This document shows positions 43,522-52,105 of a stretch of DNA of 64,000 nt, piece by piece. The DNA lies in NCBI RefSeq assembly GCF_012927185.1, contig NZ_JABBGB010000001.1, positions 1,550,001 through 1,614,000 on the forward strand, read 5' to 3'. How positions within the stretch are numbered: position 1 is the stretch's first letter; every line of letters begins with the position of its first letter. The notes beneath the pieces are model-generated. The model was given only the letters and a program-made list of their open reading frames with translations. It was not told the origin of the DNA and searched no databases. The position numbers and the translations under genes are program-made. This DNA is from Pseudoflavitalea sp. G-6-1-2. GTDB lineage: Bacteria > Bacteroidota > Bacteroidia > Chitinophagales > Chitinophagaceae.

Positions 43522-45081
43522 ATGGCAGACCAGAATGCTTTTCTTCAATTGGTAAAAGACGGCTATACTTTCAAAGGCGAATCATTTTTGATCGGCGGTG
43601 CCATGCTCGATGGCAATGTGCTGCCGGAGGGAGCAATCAGGCTTCCGCTCAAAACAATGAACAGGCACGGACTGATTGCAGGAGCTACCGGTACCGGTAA
43701 AACGAAAACCCTGCAAGTGCTGGCCGAAGGCCTCAGTGATGCAAGTGTACCCGTATTGCTCATGGATATCAAAGGCGATCTCAGCGGCATTGCCGAACCC
43801 GGCACTGAAAACGATAAGATCAAAGACCGTATGGGCAAGATCGGCGGTACGTGGACTGCCTCCGGATTCCCCGTTGAACTGATGACGCTCAGCAACGAAA
43901 AAGGTGTTCGCCTCCGGGCAACAGTGAGTGAGTTCGGTCCCATCCTCCTCTCAAAGATTCTCGATCTCAACGATACGCAGCAAGGCCTCGTAGCCATGAT
44001 CTTCAAATACTGCGACGACAACAAAATGCCCTTGCTCGATCTCAAAGATTTCACCAAGGTATTGCAGTACATCAGCAACGAAGGCAAGGCCGATATCGAA
44101 AAAGATTATGGCAAGATCGCAACCACCAGCACCGGAACCATCCTGCGTAAAGTGATAGAACTGCAACAGCAGGGAGCCGATGTATTCTTCGGCGAGCCCA
44201 GCTTTGAAGTGGACGATCTCATGCGCATCTCCGACGATGGCCGTGGCATGATCAGCGTGCTTCGTGTAACCGATATGCAGAATCGTCCGAAGCTCTTCTC
44301 TACTTTCATGTTGCAGATGCTCGCAGAGCTGTACGCAACACTGCCCGAAGCAGGTGACCTCGATAAACCGAAACTGGTGATGTTCATCGATGAAGCACAC
44401 CTGGTTTTTCAGGAAGCAACGGAAGCATTGCTGCAGCAGATCGAAACAGTGATCAAGCTGATCCGTTCTAAAGGTGTAGGCATTTTCTTCTGTACACAAA
44501 ATCCGCAGGATGTACCTGCCAGTGTACTGAGCCAGCTCGGATTGAAAGTGCAGCACGCCCTGCGTGCCTTTACAGCAGCGGATCGCAAGACCATCAAACA
44601 AGCCGCACAGAACTATCCTGAAACAACTTTCTATAAAACGGAAGACCTGCTCACGCAGCTCGGTATCGGCGAAGCGCTGATCACCATGCTGAACGAAAAA
44701 GGTATCCCTACTCCATTGGTGCACACCATGCTGGTGTCTCCGCGAAGCCGCATGGATGTTCTCTCCGATAGTGAGATCGACGGATTTGTTGCCAAATCGA
44801 AACTGGTAAAGAAATACGCCGAAACAGAAGATGCAGAAAGCGCTTACGAAATTCTCACAGCCAAACTCGAAGACGCTGCTAAGAAAGCAGAGGCTGAGGA
44901 CGAAGAAAAAGCAGCGAAGAAAAGTACCAAAGAAGAAAAATCTACTATCGAAAAAGTATTGGATAGCGGCGCTTCCAAACAATTCATGCGCACCGTTGCA
45001 GGTGGACTCGGCAGAGCACTGCTCGGAGTGCTTGGTGTGGGAGGAAGAAGCAGCAAAAAGAAAAGCAGTGGCTGGTTTTAA
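43522..45081 (+). CDS. HerA-like (DUF853) hexameric ATPase
   Basis: 519 residues from the ATG at 43522. Walker A is LIAGATGTGKTKTLQVLA near residue 50, Walker B is LVMFIDEAHLVFQEATEALL, and the segment IRSKGVGIFFCTQNPQDVPA carries the sensor region. The C terminus is a charged coiled coil (ETEDAESAYEILTAKLEDAA) followed by a glycine-rich end. DUF853 (YjgR-like) proteins are RecA/FtsK-type DNA-translocating ATPases whose role is largely unknown. No nuclease partner such as NurA or an anti-phage module is next to it, and it overlaps the convergent recQ stop by four bases. Confidence 0.9.
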   Translation: MADQNAFLQLVKDGYTFKGESFLIGGAMLDGNVLPEGAIRLPLKTMNRHGLIAGATGTGKTKTLQVLAEGLSDASVPVLLMDIKGDLSGIAEPGTENDKIKDRMGKIGGTWTASGFPVELMTLSNEKGVRLRATVSEFGPILLSKILDLNDTQQGLVAMIFKYCDDNKMPLLDLKDFTKVLQYISNEGKADIEKDYGKIATTSTGTILRKVIELQQQGADVFFGEPSFEVDDLMRISDDGRGMISVLRVTDMQNRPKLFSTFMLQMLAELYATLPEAGDLDKPKLVMFIDEAHLVFQEATEALLQQIETVIKLIRSKGVGIFFCTQNPQDVPASVLSQLGLKVQHALRAFTAADRKTIKQAAQNYPETTFYKTEDLLTQLGIGEALITMLNEKGIPTPLVHTMLVSPRSRMDVLSDSEIDGFVAKSKLVKKYAETEDAESAYEILTAKLEDAAKKAEAEDEEKAAKKSTKEEKSTIEKVLDSGASKQFMRTVAGGLGRALLGVLGVGGRSSKKKSSGWF

Positions 45082-46976
45082 TTCCGGTCGCTGATCTCTC
45101 CTTTTTCGTTCACCTTAATTTTTTGTTCAGATTGCAGGAAGGTAATTGCTTCCTGCAATTTGTGTTTTTGGAGGTTGGTGAGCGACTGCATGAGTGTTTC
45201 AACAGTTACTGTTTTTTGTTTGCGGATCTGTTGATGCACCAGTGCCAATTCTTCCGGAGTAAGTGGTTGTTTTCTTTTTTCGAGACAGATATCGCATACG
45301 CCGCATGAGGTGGCGTTTGCATCTCCGAAGTACTGTGCAATCTGCTGGCTGCGGCACTGATCTTTTTCTGCCAGATAGTGCAGCAGGGTTTTTATTCTCG
45401 ACTCGTAGAGTTGTTTCCTTTTCTGATAGTGTGCGGTATCGATGCGCAGTTCTTCAACGCGCACCCTGTTGTGGCGCAGATAGAGCTGTGGCGTATCTTT
45501 CTGCGGAATGTATTCGATGATAGCGTATCCATGCAGCTGCCGCAGTTGCAGTTTCACTGTTTCTGCATCTGATCGCATGAGATAGGCGATATTCTTTTCC
45601 GAAATGGGAACAGGCACATCGAAAATGCCTTCGTAAGTGCGAAGCAAAGTCTGAACGATGGGCTCCAGTTGCGGATAGGTTTCCTGAAAATCGTAGAGCC
45701 ATTCTTTGCCGGTGATGAAAGTTACGGAGGCCGGAATGAAAACCTGTTCGTTGTAATTCATCCATCCTTCCTGCTCCATGGCTTTCAGCGCGTAGGTGGC
45801 GAGACGTGGTTCCGGATGGAACTTTGCGATGAGATCATTCAGCTCAAAGTCGTAGTAGTTGCCACTTCCAAGGCCATTGGGCACCTGGAGGTAGTTCATC
45901 ACATCGCTGTAGATTTTTTTGATGTCGTCGGTGCCGGGGAACCGGATATCGGGCAATGCGCGCAGTTCTTCAGCATCGGTGTGATCGCTGAGCAATACGG
46001 CGTAGGATCGTTTGCCGTCGCGGCCTGCGCGGCCTGCTTCCTGATAATAGTTTTCCATGCAGTCCGGAGGATCGGCATGTATCACCACGCGTACATCGGG
46101 TTTGTCGATGCCCATACCGAAGGCATTGGTGCAGACGATGCAGCGGGTCTCGTTCTTTATCCAGGCTTCCTGGCGGCGATTGCGTTCCTCGCGTGTGAGG
46201 CCGGCATGGTAACATGCAGACTGAATGCCGTACATATTCAGCTGATCACTGAGTTGTTTGGTGCGCTTGCGGCTGCGGCAATAGATGATGCTGCTGCCGG
46301 GAACTTTATCCAGTATCTCGCGGATCTTGTTCACTTTGCTGTCCACTTCAAACACGCTGTAGCTGAGATTGGGGCGTTCGAAAGATGTTCTGAAGATATT
46401 CCTTCCGGAGAACTGAAGCTTCTCGCAGATGTCCTCCTGCACTTCGGGCGTTGCAGAAGCGGTGAGTGCGAGAATGGGAACATCACCCACTTCGTCGCGA
46501 AGCGCTGCGATCTTCAGGTACGATGGCCGGAAATCGTAGCCCCACTGCGAAATACAGTGTGCTTCGTCTACTGCAATGAGGCAGAGATCGAGGCCGGGGA
46601 GATATTCTTTGAAGAGCGTTGTTTCAAGTCGTTCAGGTGATACGTAGAGAAATTTGCAGTTGCTTTCTGTGGCTACTTTGAGAATGTTGATCACTTGTTT
46701 GCGCGTCATGCCAGAGTCGATGGCATAAGCTGTGATGCCTTTCTTTCGCAGGTTCTCCACCTGATCTTTCATCAACGCAATGAGCGGACTTACTACCAGA
46801 CAGAGCCCTTCCATTATCAGTGTGGGCAATTGAAAACAAAGTGATTTTCCGCCGCCGGTGGGAAGTATTGCGAGTGTGTCTTCCCGGTCGAGCACGGAAT
46901 GGATGATGGCTTCCTGCATGGGGCGGAAGCCATCGTGTTTCCAATATTCTTTGAGTAATGAATGGATGCTGCTCAT
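45078..46976 (-). CDS. recQ: ATP-dependent DNA helicase RecQ
   Basis: 632 residues. The helicase core has ILPTGGGKSLCFQLP (Walker A), VDEAHCISQWGYDFRP (motif II with the aromatic loop), SIIYCRSRKRTKQLSDQL, and YQEAGRAGRDG (motif VI). A zinc site of RQC type follows: RSQQIAQYFGDANATSCGVC, then DICLEK. The C-terminal end is short (about 60 residues after the zinc site), with no clear HRDC domain, so it is a RecQ core plus RQC type helicase. RecQ unwinds recombination intermediates 3' to 5'. It lies 4 bases downstream of the copper ATPase gene and likely shares its transcript. Confidence 0.95.
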   Translation of the reverse strand: MSSIHSLLKEYWKHDGFRPMQEAIIHSVLDREDTLAILPTGGGKSLCFQLPTLIMEGLCLVVSPLIALMKDQVENLRKKGITAYAIDSGMTRKQVINILKVATESNCKFLYVSPERLETTLFKEYLPGLDLCLIAVDEAHCISQWGYDFRPSYLKIAALRDEVGDVPILALTASATPEVQEDICEKLQFSGRNIFRTSFERPNLSYSVFEVDSKVNKIREILDKVPGSSIIYCRSRKRTKQLSDQLNMYGIQSACYHAGLTREERNRRQEAWIKNETRCIVCTNAFGMGIDKPDVRVVIHADPPDCMENYYQEAGRAGRDGKRSYAVLLSDHTDAEELRALPDIRFPGTDDIKKIYSDVMNYLQVPNGLGSGNYYDFELNDLIAKFHPEPRLATYALKAMEQEGWMNYNEQVFIPASVTFITGKEWLYDFQETYPQLEPIVQTLLRTYEGIFDVPVPISEKNIAYLMRSDAETVKLQLRQLHGYAIIEYIPQKDTPQLYLRHNRVRVEELRIDTAHYQKRKQLYESRIKTLLHYLAEKDQCRSQQIAQYFGDANATSCGVCDICLEKRKQPLTPEELALVHQQIRKQKTVTVETLMQSLTNLQKHKLQEAITFLQSEQKIKVNEKGEISDRN

Positions 46977-46980
46977 TGGG

Positions 46981-49104
46981 TTACACCACTTTCTTTACGA
47001 ACAATCTGCCTGAGTTGATGGCGAGCACTACATCGCTCAGTCCCATCACCAACGCTCCAAAGGTAGGGGTCAGCAGGCCAAATGCCGCAACAGGGATCGC
47101 CACAATATTGTAAGCGAATGCCCAGAAAAGGTTTTGCTGAATGGTTTTGTAAGTATGTTTTCCCAGTCCGAGTGAGAGCGGGAGGTTTTTGATGCCGTTA
47201 TCCATCAGCACTACATCGGCAGTCTGCACGGCAATCTGCGATGCGGCGCTGAGCGAAATGCCTACGGTTGCTTTGGCAAGAGCCGGTGCGTCGTTGATGC
47301 CATCACCCACCATGGCTGTGGGGCCTTTGAGGGTGAGGTTCTCTACTACTTCGAGTTTCTGTTGCGGTGTTTGTTCGGCAATCACTTCGTCGATGCCGAG
47401 GAAATCGGCGAGTTGTTTGCATTTATCGAAACGGTCGCCACTCAGCAGAATGGTGCGGATATTCCGTTGACGGAGGTATTGCACTACGGGCATGGCTTCG
47501 GGGCGTACTTCATCTTTTACATCTATCCATCCGATCAGCTGATCGTTTTTGAGGATGTACACGTTGTGATTGGCATCGTTGGTATATGCCTGTGCAATTT
47601 TGTATGATCCTGCGAAAAAGGTGTCGCCCTCCTTTGTGATGGCTTTCATGCCAAGGCCTTTCTCTTCTTCGATCTTCGCAAACTGGATGGCTTTGTTCTG
47701 TTTCCATTCCTGCGCTATGCATTGCGCAATGGGATGGTTGGAGTATTTCTCCATCGAGAATACCAGTTGTTTGAAAGTTTCTTCGGAATATTCATTGGAG
47801 AGTATTTCAAAAGAAGCCAATGCAAATTTGCCGGTAGTGAGCGTGCCTGTTTTATCGAACACCACCTGTTGGATATTCTTGAATGTTTCGAGGCTGTGTG
47901 CATTGCGGAAGAGCACGCCGTTGCGCGCTGCTCTGCCGAGACCCACCGCAATGGCAGCCGGAGTGGCCAGTCCCATGGCGCAAGGGCAGGCAATTACAAG
48001 GACCGCGATGCTTCGCATGAGCGCCGCCGTGAAATCGTGGAGTATGATCCAGTTGGCGATCAGTGTAATTGCTGCTATGCCCAGCACAATCGGGACAAAG
48101 ATGGCGCTGATCTTATCCGCCAGTTGCTGCACAGGAGGCTTCTCGCTCTGCGCACGCTTCACCAGATTGATGATATTGGAAAGCACTGAATTGCCGGCTT
48201 CCGCTGTCACGTACACTTTCACGGTTCCTTCAACGAGCAGACTTCCTCCGATCAGATGCTCTTTTTGTTTTTTATGTATCGGAAGACTTTCGCCGGTGAT
48301 GATCGACTCATCGATAGTTGCATCGCCCCAGAGGATCTTGCAATCTGCAGGAACCTGTTCACCGTTTTTGATCAGCAACAGATCACCTACTTTGAGTGCA
48401 GTATTTTCAACGGGGAAGATATGTTCGTTGTGTTCATCGTCGTATGCGATCATATTGGCCATCACTTTCTGAGAGCTGGCCAGCTTGTTCAGCGATTTCT
48501 GTGTGCTCTGAATGCTGCTGTCTTCGAGGTAATTGCCGAGGAACACGAGGGTGATCACTGAGGCAGCAGTTTCGAAGAAGAGGTATCCTTCTCCCAGTCC
48601 GAATATGGCGCCCGCGAGGCTGTACACGAATGCAGCCGTTGCACCGATGGCCACCAGCACATTCATATTGGGCAGTCCGTTGCGGATGCTTTTGATGGCG
48701 CTTCTTCCAAAGAAATCCATTCCTACGATGAATACAGGAAGGCATAGTGCGAGCTGAATCCAGGGGTTCATCAGCCAGTGGATATGGATCCACTTATCGA
48801 ACATATGCAGCATCAGGGGAATGGTAAAAATGAGACAGAAAAGGAAGCGCTGCTTATGGTTTTTGAAGATCCTTTGGGGAGATGGGGCCATGGTGGCATC
48901 GCCGGTATCTACTGTGTAGCCCAGTGATTCGATGCCTTTGCGCAATTCTTCTTTTTTATTCTGACCGTTGATCAGGAAGCTGACATCGCCACCTGCAAGA
49001 TTTACTTTTACATCCTGCAATCCTTTCTTTTCGAGATACTGCCTGATGGTTAGAACGCAGCTGGAGCAGTCCATCCCATCTACTTTCCAATTCACTGTTT
49101 CCAT
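46981..49104 (-). CDS. copA: Copper-translocating P1B-type ATPase
   Basis: 707 residues. One N-terminal heavy-metal-associated domain has the metal motif VDGMDCSSCVLTI (CxxC). Eight membrane helices frame the actuator region with ESIITGESLPIHK. The transport site motif is LVIACPCAMGLATPAA (CPC), the phosphorylation site is VFDKTGTLTTGK, nucleotide-binding includes YSNHPIAQCIAQ, and the hinge has VGDGINDAPALAKA. The CPC motif and HP motif fit Cu(I) or Ag(I) export; a cytochrome oxidase-assembly role is an alternative. It heads a unit with recQ. Confidence 0.92.
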   Translation of the reverse strand: METVNWKVDGMDCSSCVLTIRQYLEKKGLQDVKVNLAGGDVSFLINGQNKKEELRKGIESLGYTVDTGDATMAPSPQRIFKNHKQRFLFCLIFTIPLMLHMFDKWIHIHWLMNPWIQLALCLPVFIVGMDFFGRSAIKSIRNGLPNMNVLVAIGATAAFVYSLAGAIFGLGEGYLFFETAASVITLVFLGNYLEDSSIQSTQKSLNKLASSQKVMANMIAYDDEHNEHIFPVENTALKVGDLLLIKNGEQVPADCKILWGDATIDESIITGESLPIHKKQKEHLIGGSLLVEGTVKVYVTAEAGNSVLSNIINLVKRAQSEKPPVQQLADKISAIFVPIVLGIAAITLIANWIILHDFTAALMRSIAVLVIACPCAMGLATPAAIAVGLGRAARNGVLFRNAHSLETFKNIQQVVFDKTGTLTTGKFALASFEILSNEYSEETFKQLVFSMEKYSNHPIAQCIAQEWKQNKAIQFAKIEEEKGLGMKAITKEGDTFFAGSYKIAQAYTNDANHNVYILKNDQLIGWIDVKDEVRPEAMPVVQYLRQRNIRTILLSGDRFDKCKQLADFLGIDEVIAEQTPQQKLEVVENLTLKGPTAMVGDGINDAPALAKATVGISLSAASQIAVQTADVVLMDNGIKNLPLSLGLGKHTYKTIQQNLFWAFAYNIVAIPVAAFGLLTPTFGALVMGLSDVVLAINSGRLFVKKVV

Positions 49105-49136
49105 TGCTTAGAGTTTAATTTCTGCTGAACGATATG

Positions 49137-49144
49137 CAAAATTA
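49137..49144 (-). promoter_or_regulatory. -7 promoter element of copA
   Basis: TAATTTTG on the minus strand, 32 bases before the ATG at 49104, fits TAnnTTTG. No copper-repressor palindrome is obvious nearby. Confidence 0.5.
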
Positions 49145-49303
49145 CCGATCATGCTGCGGAGGGCCTTATAAGTAAACGCCTTTTATCGCTTCAGGGTTGC
49201 AAAATCGGAGGTTATTATCGCTGCAATGTTGCAAATAAGCAGCATGAAATGTCCGAATCGGTGCGGGCACAGGGTTTAACCCAGAAAATCGCTCAGAGCC
49301 TTG

Positions 49304-49311
49304 TATATTTG
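49304..49311 (+). promoter_or_regulatory. -7 promoter element of tsaE
   Basis: TATATTTG ends 6 bases before the ATG at 49318, implying a very short leader. Confidence 0.55.
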
Positions 49312-49317
49312 TGCTTT

Positions 49318-49731
49318 ATGCAACTATCATTTACCCTGGATACCATCAAAGAAGCGGCGGCCACTTTCTGGCAGCAGCTGGGCGACCGTAAAGTGGTTGC
49401 GTTACATGGACAAATGGGAGCGGGGAAAACCACTTTTGTGCATGCGCTCTGTGATGCTAAAGGAGTTACCAGCACGGTGGGGAGCCCTACGTTTTCCATC
49501 ATCAATGAATATGCCTATCCGGGTGGACAGCTCTACCACATTGACCTCTACAGGTTGAAAGATGAGGAAGAAGCCATCCGCACGGGCGTGGAAGACTGCC
49601 TGTATTCGGGCAGTATCTGTTTTGTGGAGTGGCCCGAAAGGGCGGAAGGCATCTTCCCGGATGATACGTTGAAGTTGCATATCTCCGCAACCGGACCGGA
49701 AACACGGCTCCTCCTGATAGATGAGAAATAA
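49318..49731 (+). CDS. tsaE: tRNA threonylcarbamoyladenosine biosynthesis ATPase TsaE
   Basis: TsaE is the P-loop ATPase of the TsaBDE complex that installs t6A37 on ANN-decoding tRNAs. The 137-residue protein has Walker A in LHGQMGAGKTTFVHALC, then PTFSIINEYAYP, LYHIDLYRLKDEEEAIR (Walker B region) and FVEWPERAEGIFP, all standard. The start at 49318 is preferred over an in-frame one at 49249 because it matches family length and sits by a promoter-like box. The alanine dehydrogenase gene follows after 38 bases, with its own box. Confidence 0.96.
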   Translation: MQLSFTLDTIKEAAATFWQQLGDRKVVALHGQMGAGKTTFVHALCDAKGVTSTVGSPTFSIINEYAYPGGQLYHIDLYRLKDEEEAIRTGVEDCLYSGSICFVEWPERAEGIFPDDTLKLHISATGPETRLLLIDEK

Positions 49732-49732
49732 G

Positions 49733-49740
49733 TATATTTG
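49733..49740 (+). promoter_or_regulatory. -7 promoter element of alanine dehydrogenase
   Basis: TATATTTG begins 2 bases after the tsaE stop and lies 29 bases before the ATG at 49770. Confidence 0.55.
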
Positions 49741-49769
49741 ATGCAGCTGCCAATCAGAAAATAATCTTC

Positions 49770-50984
49770 ATGTCCCAGCAACGACCGTTTATCAGCACCT
49801 CTTTCAGCTATGAAACATTAGAAGAAAAGCTTGATGTAAAACCCAAGGGGGCTAAGCTTCATATTGGTATTCCCAAAGAAACCGCTTTTCAGGAGAACAG
49901 AATTGCATTGACTCCCGATGCCGTGGGAGTGCTGATCAGCAATGGGCATGATGTGGTGATCGAACACAATGCCGGTGAGGCATCGCATTTCCGCGATCGC
50001 GATTACAGCGAAGCCGGTGCACGCATCGTGTACGACAAAGCAGAAGTATTCAAGGCGCCCATTCTCGTAAAGAGTGCGCCGATTGTTGAAGAAGATATTC
50101 CCTACCTGCAGTTCAATCAGGTGATCATATCCCCCATACATCTTTCTGCCATGAAAGCAGAGCTGCTGCAGAAGATGATGGATAAACGCATTACCGCCAT
50201 TTCGTTCGAGAACCTGAAAGACGATAGTGATAGCCTGCCCATCGTTCGCAGCATGAGCGAGATTGCAGGCAGTGCCGTGATGCTGATTGCAGGGCAATAC
50301 CTCAGCTCCGCCAATCATGGGAAAGGAGTGTTGCTGGGTGGCATTTCGGGTATTCCTCCTACCAAAGTAATTATTCTGGGAGCCGGCATCGTAGGCGAGT
50401 TTGCGGCACGTGCTGCACTTGCACTCGGCGCTTCCGTGAAAGTGTTCGACAGCAGTGTGTATCGTTTGAAGAGACTGCAGAACAATATCGGTCAGCGTAT
50501 GTGGACCTCAGTAATTGAGCCACGCATTCTGGCCAAGCAACTCAAGACCTGCGAAGTAGCTGTTGGAGCGCTGGCATCCACTTCGGGCCGCACCCCTGTG
50601 GTGGTTACCGAAGAAATGGTGAGCAATATGCGCCCCGGCAGTGTGATCATCGATGTGAGTATCGACAGAGGCGGTTGTTTTGAAACATCAGAAATTACCA
50701 GTCATGAACAGCCGATATTTATGAAGTACGGCGTGATCCATTACTGTGTACCCAATATTCCTTCCGGATTTGCCCGCACGGCTTCGCAGGCCATCAGCAA
50801 TGTACTGATGCCGCTGTTGCTCGAAGCCGGAGAAGAAGGCGGCTTCGAAAATCTTGTATGGCACAAAGTGCATCTGCGAAGCGGCATCTACATCTTCAAG
50901 GGCGCACTCACAAATTTCCACCTGAGCCAGCGGTTCGATCTCAAGTATACAGATCTGAACCTGCTGATAGCAAGTCAGCGGTAA
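49770..50984 (+). CDS. ald: Alanine dehydrogenase
   Basis: 404 residues, of the AlaDH/transhydrogenase N-terminal family, which reversibly converts L-alanine to pyruvate and ammonia with NAD. The signature IGIPKETAFQENRIALTPDA opens the catalytic domain, the substrate lysine lies in the VKSAPIVEEDIPYL region, the Rossmann motif is VIILGAGIVGEFAARAAL, and GSVIIDVSIDRGGCFETSE and HYCVPNIPSGFARTAS are also typical. An N-terminal extension of about 30 residues (MSQQRPFISTSFSYETLEEK) is longer than in Bacillus. Hairpin copy R3 begins 33 nt after its stop. Confidence 0.9.
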   Translation: MSQQRPFISTSFSYETLEEKLDVKPKGAKLHIGIPKETAFQENRIALTPDAVGVLISNGHDVVIEHNAGEASHFRDRDYSEAGARIVYDKAEVFKAPILVKSAPIVEEDIPYLQFNQVIISPIHLSAMKAELLQKMMDKRITAISFENLKDDSDSLPIVRSMSEIAGSAVMLIAGQYLSSANHGKGVLLGGISGIPPTKVIILGAGIVGEFAARAALALGASVKVFDSSVYRLKRLQNNIGQRMWTSVIEPRILAKQLKTCEVAVGALASTSGRTPVVVTEEMVSNMRPGSVIIDVSIDRGGCFETSEITSHEQPIFMKYGVIHYCVPNIPSGFARTASQAISNVLMPLLLEAGEEGGFENLVWHKVHLRSGIYIFKGALTNFHLSQRFDLKYTDLNLLIASQR

Positions 50985-51017
50985 AATATCTATTCAAAGC
51001 ATTGGTTTCTCCGCTAT

Positions 51018-51167
51018 GGCGTGCAGGATCATGTGAATACGCCGCCAAATATGCCGGGCAGAGTTGTGTTTCCGATGGGCTGTAATCTCATGGGATTGAG
51101 CGCCGGCAATACTCTTCAGCTTTCGTGCAACATATTTGAAGGTCGTATTCACATGATCCTGCACGCC
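51018..51167 (+). repeat. Hairpin element copy R3
   Basis: 150 nt. Outer arms at 51018-51041 and 51144-51167 are a perfect 24-bp inverted repeat (begins GGCGTGCAGGATCATG). The inner stem is CAAATATG (51046-51053) with CATATTTG (51131-51138). The 77-nt core begins CCGGGCAGAGTTG, holds TTTCCGATGGGCTG and ends CTTTCGTGCAA. It lies in sense 33 nt after the alanine dehydrogenase stop. Confidence 0.88.
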
Positions 51168-51257
51168 CGATCCCCGGATGTTCAGCATTCATGTACACCA
51201 CATAATTCAATGATGATTACCCGATCGCAGGAGAGCACACTTGTATAATCAGTGACA

Positions 51258-51413
51258 TGGCTGCAACGGGACAGGCTAAACCGGCCTTCAAATATGTTGC
51301 GCAAAAGCAGGGCATTTTTACTGTTGCTTAATCCTTTTTCCCAAAAGTTCATCGGAGATACAACTCTGCCCGGCATATTTGACTGCCGTGTTTCGCCTGT
51401 CCCGTTGCAGCCA
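51258..51413 (-). repeat. Hairpin element copy R4
   Basis: 156 nt, core on the minus strand. Outer arms 51258-51276 and 51395-51413 form a perfect 19-bp inverted repeat (begins TGGCTGCAACGGGACAGG), with further pairing inside. The inner stem is CAAATATG with CATATTTG. The 77-nt core begins CCGGGCAGAGTTG, holds TATCTCCGATGAAC and ends CTTTTGCGCAA. It lies in sense 65 nt after the ABC ATPase stop. Confidence 0.88.
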
Positions 51414-51478
51414 CAAAACTGAAACAGACAAAACGATGAACCGAAAACCTGCGATAGTAGTCAGTAATAAAACAATAA

Positions 51479-52105
51479 CTATTTCTTGTAATCGAGGATA
51501 CTGAGCCTGTGTTCGCAGAAGCTGTATTCCTGTGTGTCGTTGGAGCTGACGATGAAGGTTCGGCCTTTGCCGTATTCTGCAATGAGACGCTGATACAGCG
51601 CTATGCCTTCGGCATCGAGGTTGGTGCAGGGTTCATCGAGCAAAATGCAATCTACGTGGGAGAAGATGGCCTGTGCGAGCTTTACGCGTTGCTTCATGCC
51701 ACTGCTGTAAAAACGGATCTGCTTATCGGCGGCTTTGCTGAGCCCAACTGTTTCGATGATCTGAGGAATAGTGATGGAAGAAAGCAAAGGTTTGAACTGC
51801 TGATGGAAATGCAGGAACTCGGTTACTGTCATTTCTTCGATCAGTTCGAGATAGGGTGCGGCGATTGAGATATGGCGGAATGCAAAATCAGGTTCTACCT
51901 TGCGGGCAGGGGCATCGATGGAGTAAGTGGCTTCGCCTTCACTCAGCGCAAGAGCGCCACCGATGGCCTGCAATAAGGTGCTTTTCCCCGATCCGTTGGG
52001 ACCAGTGATGGCATATGAGCTGCCTTCAAGAAAGGTGTAATCTACTTTTCGAAAAATCCATTCGTGGTTGAAACGCTTGCCTGCATTAGTCAGCGATATC
52101 TTCAT
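51479..52105 (-). CDS. ABC transporter ATP-binding protein
   Basis: 208 residues from the ATG at 52105. Walker A is AITGPNGSGKSTLLQAIGG, the signature is RFYSSGMKQRVKLAQAI, Walker B is CILLDEPCTNLDAEGI, and the switch region is TFIVSSNDTQEYSFC, in which asparagine stands where the H-loop histidine is usual. No permease gene is adjacent. Its start lies inside the last 20 bases of lpxA, so the two are translationally coupled. A role in the lipid A route, for example partnering a flippase, is suggested only by position. Hairpin copy R4 is in its 3' flank. Confidence 0.85.
   Translation of the reverse strand: MKISLTNAGKRFNHEWIFRKVDYTFLEGSSYAITGPNGSGKSTLLQAIGGALALSEGEATYSIDAPARKVEPDFAFRHISIAAPYLELIEEMTVTEFLHFHQQFKPLLSSITIPQIIETVGLSKAADKQIRFYSSGMKQRVKLAQAIFSHVDCILLDEPCTNLDAEGIALYQRLIAEYGKGRTFIVSSNDTQEYSFCEHRLSILDYKK

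Larger units (their letters stand above)
50985..51478. other. 494-base convergent gap holding two hairpin elements
   Basis: Gene-free space between the 3' ends of alanine dehydrogenase and the ABC ATPase gene. It holds copies R3 (51018-51167) and R4 (51258-51413) in opposite orientation, 90 bases apart. Several reading frames of 60-90 codons cross it, but they follow the inverted repeats and are broken in other copies. No other terminator is present. Confidence 0.75.

Noticed and set aside
43522-45081. HerA-like ATPase as part of an anti-phage system
   Set aside because: The neighbours are a lipoprotein gene and recQ; there is no nuclease, SIR2 or methylase partner. The sequence is of the stand-alone DUF853 type.
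50994-51376. Short reading frames across R3 and R4 with similar peptide text (for example MPGRVV and NIFEGR)
   Set aside because: The likeness follows from the conserved nucleotide core. The same frame in R1 and R2 is broken by stop codons and starts with other codons, so the conservation is not of a peptide.
39907-51413. Hairpin elements as integron attC sites
   Set aside because: attC sites keep their outer core sites and vary inside. These elements do the opposite, and no integrase gene or cassette array is present.
39907-51413. Hairpin elements as retron msr/msd or group II intron remnants
   Set aside because: No reverse transcriptase gene is within the window and no branching G or intron domain V motif is recognisable. 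This cannot be excluded for the rest of the genome.
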